Source: REEB95 sp035632055 (GTDB taxonomy: Bacteria > Pseudomonadota > Alphaproteobacteria > ATCC43930 > CGMCC-115725). Taken from it: a stretch of DNA of 27,461 nucleotides. How positions within the stretch are numbered: the stretch's first letter is position 1; each line of letters opens with the position of its first letter. The DNA lies in NCBI GenBank assembly GCA_035632055.1, contig DASQHO010000045.1, forward strand, positions 1 through 27,461. Reading direction: 5' to 3'. A program made the translations under genes and the position numbers. Below are positions 22,194 to 27,461 of this stretch, piece by piece. The notes below the pieces were generated by a model. It saw nothing but the letters and a program-made list of their open reading frames with translations. It ran no database searches and was not told the origin of the DNA.

Positions 22194-22581
22194 GGCGTGA
22201 AGAACTGGGGACAAACCATAGTACACAAGCGTCCCGAGCCCATGAGGGCGCGGCCATGCCCGACATTCGAATTTCGCTCCACAGCCGTTTCGCTTGCGGA
22301 TGAATCGGCGGAACGCTCGGCGATCCGGGAACAACGCTGCTGCACGGTTGCGATATCCTTCATTTCCCCGGCTTTCGCATCGTAGTTATCGACCGGCTCA
22401 AGTGTGATTTAAATTGGCAACGGTGCGGTTGCTCTTGACTTATTCTCCGTTGCGGCCCGAGCCCAATCGTATTGTTCCTACCGCTGGGGACTGTTGATGA
22501 ATGACCTTAATCCCCCATTCTCCACCCACCAACTACCTTCACTACCTTTAGATTCTAAGACAGACAAGGTAAGAGCACTGG
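22194..22581. other. Candidate chromosomal replication origin / divergent regulatory region
   Basis: A 388-base gene-free stretch between divergent ppsR and hemE. As I recall, in Caulobacter the origin sits beside hemE, with ppsR, maf, aroE, coaE, dnaQ and secB homologues on the other side, and the same order is seen here. No perfect DnaA box (TTATCCACA) is visible. Degenerate candidates are CGCTCCACA at 22275-22283, TTATCGACC at 22386-22394 and TGTGATTTA at 22403-22411 (reverse strand). A -35-like TTGACT is at 22435-22440, but no matching -10 lies at the right distance. The part from about 22490 is low in G and carries short repeats. Confidence 0.5.
22532..22571. repeat. Short TACCTT repeats in the hemE leader
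   Basis: ACTACCTT occurs twice in tandem (22532-22539, 22541-22548). The complement AAGGTA lies at 22566-22571, just before the hemE ribosome binding region. Between them TTAGA-T-TCTAA (22548-22558) is a small palindrome. AAGGTA can pair with either TACCTT, giving alternative hairpins close to the hemE start. They may be protein-binding iterons or a translational control element. Confidence 0.4.
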
Positions 22582-23604
22582 ATGATCGAGCGGAAACCTT
22601 TGCTCGCCGCATTACGGCACGAAGCTATAGAACCGCCACCGTTGTGGCTGATGCGTCAAGCTGGACGATACTTGCCGGAATATCGCGCGCTGCGGGAGAA
22701 GGCGGGCGGGTTTCTCGAACTGTGTTTAACGCCGGAACTTGCTGCGGAGGCGACGCTGCAACCGGTCCGGCGGTTCGGGTTTGACGGTGCCATCCTGTTT
22801 TCAGACATTTTAATTATCGCCAAGGCATTGGGTCGAGTTTTGGCATTCCGAGATGGCGATGGCCCAAGTATGCCGCCGCTGGCGAATGCCGAAGAACTCG
22901 CATCCGATATTGATACGGCAGTGCTTGCGCCGGTCTATGCAGCGCTGCGCCGGATCAGGACAGAATTACCGACGCAAACAACGCTATTAGGCTTCGCTGG
23001 CGGGCCATGGACTGTCGCGGCTTACGTCATCGATGGCACCGGCCGTGGCCGATTTGCCGCTGCGCTGGCATGGGCCAAAGATCGAGCCGACGAACTCGAT
23101 CAGGTGATCGCACAGATTGCCGACGCGACAGCCGCACATTTGATCGGTCAGCTCGATGCCGGCGCGGAGACTGTGCAGCTATTCGACAGCTGGGCCGGAC
23201 TGTTGCCGCGAGACCAATTTCACCGCTTCGTCATCGCGCCGACACGGCGGATCGTCAACGCAATTCGCGCGCGTTTTCCCGAAACGCCGATCATCGGCTT
23301 TCCACGCAATGCTGGCACGCTCTACGACGCTTATTTTGCCGAAACCGGCGTCGATGCGCTGTGCATCGACCAGACCGTCACGCTGGACCATGCACGCGCG
23401 TTGCAGGCGCGTGGACCGGTGCAGGGCAATCTCGATCCGGCGGCGCTGGTTGCCGGCGGACCGGCGCTCGATGCCGCCGTTGCCGCCATCCTCGCGACGC
23501 TACGCGGCCGGCCTTTTGTCTTCAACCTCGGTCATGGCATCCTGCCGCAGACGCCACTCGCCCATGTCGAGCGGCTGGTACAGCTTGTGCGCGGGGGAGC
23601 ATGA
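22582..23604 (+). CDS. hemE: Uroporphyrinogen decarboxylase
   Basis: Protein of 340 residues. Signature motifs are WLMRQAGRYLPEYR at 22-35 and ILFSDIL at 71-77, with D75 as the catalytic Asp. GFAGGPWTVAAY and the C-terminal NLGHGILPQTP are also typical. It converts uroporphyrinogen III to coproporphyrinogen III in the cytoplasm. The ATG at 22582 follows AAGAG. The 5' portion uses several codons rare elsewhere in the window (five TTA, one ATA, one CTA). Its stop overlaps the hemH start (ATGA), so late haem genes are coupled. Confidence 0.97.
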   Translation: MIERKPLLAALRHEAIEPPPLWLMRQAGRYLPEYRALREKAGGFLELCLTPELAAEATLQPVRRFGFDGAILFSDILIIAKALGRVLAFRDGDGPSMPPLANAEELASDIDTAVLAPVYAALRRIRTELPTQTTLLGFAGGPWTVAAYVIDGTGRGRFAAALAWAKDRADELDQVIAQIADATAAHLIGQLDAGAETVQLFDSWAGLLPRDQFHRFVIAPTRRIVNAIRARFPETPIIGFPRNAGTLYDAYFAETGVDALCIDQTVTLDHARALQARGPVQGNLDPAALVAGGPALDAAVAAILATLRGRPFVFNLGHGILPQTPLAHVERLVQLVRGGA

Positions 23605-24614
23605 CGCGAACGGCGGTGGTGCTGTTCAATCTGGGCGGTCCGGATTCCCTGGCGGCGGTCAAACCCTTCCTCTTCAACCTGTTTTACGATCCGGCGATTA
23701 TCGCCTTGCCCAATCCGCTGCGTTGGCTGCTCGCGCGTACGATCGCCGGCAGGCGCGCGCCGCTAACGCGGCAGATTTACGCCCATATCGGTGACGCTTC
23801 GCCATTGCGCGCCAACACACAAGCGCAGGCCGATGCGCTCGCGGCCGCGCTCGGCGACGGCTATCGCATCTTTGTCGCCATGCGCCATTGGGAACCGCGC
23901 GCCAGTTCCGCCGCTGCCGAGGTCAAAGCCTGGCAACCGGATGAGATCGTGTTACTGCCGTTCTATCCGCAATTCTCTGGCACCACGACGGCATCATCGT
24001 TCGCCGATTGGCACGCGGCCGCGGCCAAGGTTGGACTCAGGTCAAAGGAACGGATCGTCTGCTGTTATCCGAGCGAGCATGGCTTCGCCGCCGCCATTGG
24101 GCGCGGCATCGTCGCGCACCTCGACAACGTGGCCGCCAACGCCAAAGTGCGCGTACTGCTATCGGCCCATGGCTTGCCATTGCGTGCGCTCAATCGCGGC
24201 GATCCCTATCAATGGCAAGTCGAGGCCACGGCAGCGGCGGTGCGTGCTGCGGTGCGGCGGCCGGAGCTCGACATGCGCGTCTGCTATCAAAGTCGGGTCG
24301 GGCCGCTCAAATGGTTGAGCCCGTCGACCGAGCACGAAATTCGTCAGGCCGGCGCCGAGGGCTTCGGCTTGGTCGTGGCGCCAATCGCGTTCGTGTCCGA
24401 GCATTCCGAAACGTTAGTTGAGCTCGATCGCGACTATCGCAAGCTGGCGCGTGAAGTCGGCGTTCCGTTTTATCACCGCGCGGCAACGGTCGGTGTTGCC
24501 GCCGAGTTCATCGGCAGTCTGGCCCGGCTGGTGCGTGCGGCGCCGGCGCCCGGCGCCGGCCGGCGCAATTGCCCGCAAGGTTTCGGCCAGTGTCCGGCGA
24601 TGGCTGTGCCGTGA
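23601..24614 (+). CDS. hemH: Ferrochelatase
   Basis: Protein of 337 residues. The catalytic His is H190 in LLSAHGLP. FNLGGPD at 9-15, SPLRANTQAQ, PFYPQFSGTTTAS and the PIAFVSEHSETLVELD segment are family motifs. It inserts ferrous iron into protoporphyrin IX at the inner face of the membrane. The C-terminus carries two cysteines (C324 and C331, in CPQGFGQC), recalling the [2Fe-2S] ligands of some ferrochelatases. Coupled to hemE upstream and hemJ downstream (GTGA). Confidence 0.96.
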   Translation: MTRTAVVLFNLGGPDSLAAVKPFLFNLFYDPAIIALPNPLRWLLARTIAGRRAPLTRQIYAHIGDASPLRANTQAQADALAAALGDGYRIFVAMRHWEPRASSAAAEVKAWQPDEIVLLPFYPQFSGTTTASSFADWHAAAAKVGLRSKERIVCCYPSEHGFAAAIGRGIVAHLDNVAANAKVRVLLSAHGLPLRALNRGDPYQWQVEATAAAVRAAVRRPELDMRVCYQSRVGPLKWLSPSTEHEIRQAGAEGFGLVVAPIAFVSEHSETLVELDRDYRKLAREVGVPFYHRAATVGVAAEFIGSLARLVRAAPAPGAGRRNCPQGFGQCPAMAVP

Positions 24615-25054
24615 ACTTGCTCGCGCCCTATTACCCGTGGCTCAAGGCGCTGCACATTCTGAGCGTCATCGCGTGGATGGCCGGCATGCTGTATCTGCCG
24701 CGGCTCTTTGTCTATCACGCCGGCAGTGCGCCCGGCTCGCCAACCTCGGAGACGTTCAAGACAATGGAGCGGCGGCTTTATCGCGCCATCATGGTTCCGG
24801 CGATGGTCGCGACCTGGCTGTTCGGCGCCGGCCTGATGCTCACCGGCGTCGTTGTGTGGACCACCTTCTGGCTCTACGCCAAGCTGTTGCTGGTGGCGGC
24901 GATGACTTGGATGCATCTGATTTTCGGCCGCTGGCGGCGCGAATTTGCCGCCGATGCGCGGCCGCACAGTGCCGGCTTTTATCGCGTGATCAACGAAGCG
25001 CCGACGCTGTTGCTGATCGGCATTGTCGTCCTGGCGGTGGTGAAGCCGTTTTAA
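24611..25054 (+). CDS. hemJ: Protoporphyrinogen oxidase HemJ
   Basis: Protein of 147 residues with four membrane helices. The N-terminal motif YPWLKALHILSVIAWMAGML at about 8-27 includes the conserved haem-binding His15. LPRLFVYH and RRLYRAIMVPAMV follow, and the C-terminus ends INEAPTLLLIG...VKPF, all typical of HemJ (UPF0093). It oxidises protoporphyrinogen IX to protoporphyrin IX in the inner membrane. The GTG at 24611 overlaps the hemH stop, and is preferred to the longer frame from 24569, which lies inside hemH. Confidence 0.95.
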   Translation: MNLLAPYYPWLKALHILSVIAWMAGMLYLPRLFVYHAGSAPGSPTSETFKTMERRLYRAIMVPAMVATWLFGAGLMLTGVVVWTTFWLYAKLLLVAAMTWMHLIFGRWRREFAADARPHSAGFYRVINEAPTLLLIGIVVLAVVKPF

Positions 25055-25063
25055 TCGCCGGTC

Positions 25064-25101
25064 AGCCGAAAGCGGATTTGACTCGGCTGCGGCTTTTGGC
25101 T
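25064..25101 (+). other. Stem-loop in the hemJ-rho gap
   Basis: AGCCGAAAGC at 25064-25073 can pair with GCTTTTGGCT at 25092-25101: 10 base pairs including one G-U, with an 18-base loop. There is no U-tract after it. The 215-base gap (25055-25269) is otherwise C-rich and holds no gene. rho leaders in other bacteria carry attenuation sites where Rho limits its own expression, and this one may do the same. The promoter was not identified. Confidence 0.4.
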
Positions 25102-25269
25102 AAGGGTTTGAGCGGAAGACCGGCCCGTCTCCGGCTCTTGTCTCTTCAACCGCATCGCTGATCCGCGCACGGCCCGAGCCAGGACCGCCCGCTCTTCCGG
25201 CAAACCGAACCATCCGGCCCGCAGGCCGCACCCCTCCCAACGCCGTTTTACTTGCGAAAGTCGCACCCG

Positions 25270-26526
<1,257 letters not shown>

Positions 26527-26548
26527 ACTGGGCCGGCGGGAGGACACG

Positions 26549-27461
26549 GTGCGGCGCGACCACGGTGCGTTGCTGCTCCTGCCGCTGGCGTTTCTGGTCG
26601 CCGAGCTGCTGCTGCGTGACCACGGCCTGCCGTACTGGCTGTGGTTCAATCTCGACCCGAGCTACATCTATCTCATCGGCGGCCTGAATATCCTGCAGCA
26701 TGCGCCGCCGGCGCAGTTCCAGCATCCGGGCGTGCCGGTGCAGTTGATCGTTGCCGCCGTGGCGTGGCTGACGCCGGCAGCCGACCGGCTCAAAGAGGCC
26801 GAGACCATCCTGACCCGCGCCAGCGACGTGATGCTGGTGTTCGACACCTGGATACTGTGGCTGATGGGCCGCCGCATCCAGCGGCGCACCGGCATGCTGC
26901 TGCCGGCGCTGTTCGCGCAGCTGGCGCCGTTCGTCACCATGCTGACGCTCAAGCACGGCATCGAAGTCGAGCCCGAACCGCTGCTGCTGGGCGCCACGGC
27001 TTTGCTGGTCGCCACCATGGTCGAGGATTCCGTTCGGCCGGAGAACGCGAGCCTCGCGGGCATGGCGTTCGCCGTCGCGTTTGGATCGGCGTGCAAGGTC
27101 ACCTTTGCGCCTTTGGGCCTGGCGCCGCTGATCGCCATGCAAGGCAACCGGCGGCGGGTGGCCTATGTCGGATTGACGTTGGTTCTGTTCGCGGTGTGGA
27201 TGGTGCCCGAGATCCCGAACCTGGCGCCGATGACGGCATGGTTCACGGCACTCGCCAAAGGCAGCGGCACCTATGGCCAGGGACCGGAGACGGTCGTGGC
27301 TTGGGCAACCTATCCGCATCATTTCGCCAAGCTGTTTTTCGCACGGCCGCTGTTCCTGGCGGCATTCGCCTGGGGGATCGTTGCGCTATTTCTTGGCCAA
27401 CGCGGCACGCCCGGCGCGCGCGTGCTGTTGGCGCTACTGACCGCGCAGCTGGTGCAGATCG
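26549..27461 (+). CDS. Polytopic membrane protein, possible GT-C glycosyltransferase, 5' part
   Basis: The frame is open from the GTG at 26549 to the window end (304 codons, no stop). GGGAGGA gives a strong ribosome binding site about 5 bases before it. It starts 22 bases after the rho stop, so it may be co-transcribed. Hydrophobic helices are at about 8-22, 66-76, 98-108, 116-132, 147-157, 166-200 and 205-219. The loop after the first helix holds FNLDPSYIYL and FQHPG, like the acidic and HPG-type motifs of GT-C membrane glycosyltransferases (PMT/ArnT-like). The donor is unknown and the C-terminus missing. Many relatives have mnmE after rho instead. Confidence 0.7.
   Translation, partial: MRRDHGALLLLPLAFLVAELLLRDHGLPYWLWFNLDPSYIYLIGGLNILQHAPPAQFQHPGVPVQLIVAAVAWLTPAADRLKEAETILTRASDVMLVFDTWILWLMGRRIQRRTGMLLPALFAQLAPFVTMLTLKHGIEVEPEPLLLGATALLVATMVEDSVRPENASLAGMAFAVAFGSACKVTFAPLGLAPLIAMQGNRRRVAYVGLTLVLFAVWMVPEIPNLAPMTAWFTALAKGSGTYGQGPETVVAWATYPHHFAKLFFARPLFLAAFAWGIVALFLGQRGTPGARVLLALLTAQLVQI

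Noticed and set aside
22435..22440. TTGACT as -35 of a hemE promoter
   Set aside because: The bases 16-18 positions downstream (near CGAGCC) do not resemble a -10 element.
22494..22784. Small plus-strand frame starting before hemE in another frame
   Set aside because: Most of it overlaps hemE out of frame. It lacks a clear ribosome binding site, so a leader peptide could not be supported.

Overview
This is a GC-rich chromosomal window from an alphaproteobacterium, most like the Rhodospirillales. The evidence is gene order: hslUV / hisBHAF-E / hinT, the run secB / dnaQ / coaE / aroE / maf / ppsR, and hemE-hemH-hemJ-rho. Nearly all genes are housekeeping genes on the core chromosome. No rRNA, tRNA, CRISPR array, insertion sequence or prophage gene was seen. 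Small accessory insertions break the usual order.

Layout. 1-1703: the 5' end of an ECF-type sigma factor gene (minus strand), divergent from a Tat-exported metallophosphoesterase and a periplasmic cupredoxin. 1828-3723: Kup potassium transporter, ending at a dispersed palindromic repeat (3740-3815). 3825-4397: a PAS-domain gene with two TTAACCAT (CtrA-type) motifs upstream. 4568-8807 (minus): hinT, hisE, hisF, hisA, hisH, hisB, with a PadR/YqjI-like regulator inserted on the opposite strand between hisE and hisF. 8937-10807: hslV-hslU protease behind a heat-shock-like promoter. 10901-11107: a cold-shock protein with a TTG start and its terminator. 11315-15116 (minus): lutA-lutB-lutC-smr-xre, chained by overlapping stop and start codons. 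15231-16121: two small envelope proteins between a promoter-like element and an intrinsic terminator. 16234-18046: mltA and a Tim44-like protein. 18161-22193: secB, then dnaQ, coaE, aroE, maf and ppsR on the minus strand. 22194-22581: a 388-base gene-free stretch. 22582-26526: hemE, hemH, hemJ and rho. 26549-27461: the start of a polytopic membrane protein that runs off the window.

The most notable point is the ppsR/hemE gap. By synteny with Caulobacter, whose origin lies beside hemE, this is the best candidate for the chromosomal replication origin. Genes on both sides point away from it, its local base composition is unusual, and it has short repeats. No perfect DnaA box is visible, so the call is inferential.

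How the genes work together: HisB, HisH, HisF, HisA and HisE cover the middle of histidine synthesis. HemE, HemH and HemJ cover late haem synthesis. LutABC oxidises L-lactate. AroE, CoaE, PpsR, SecB and DnaQ serve aromatic amino acid synthesis, CoA synthesis, PEP/pyruvate control, protein export and replication fidelity.
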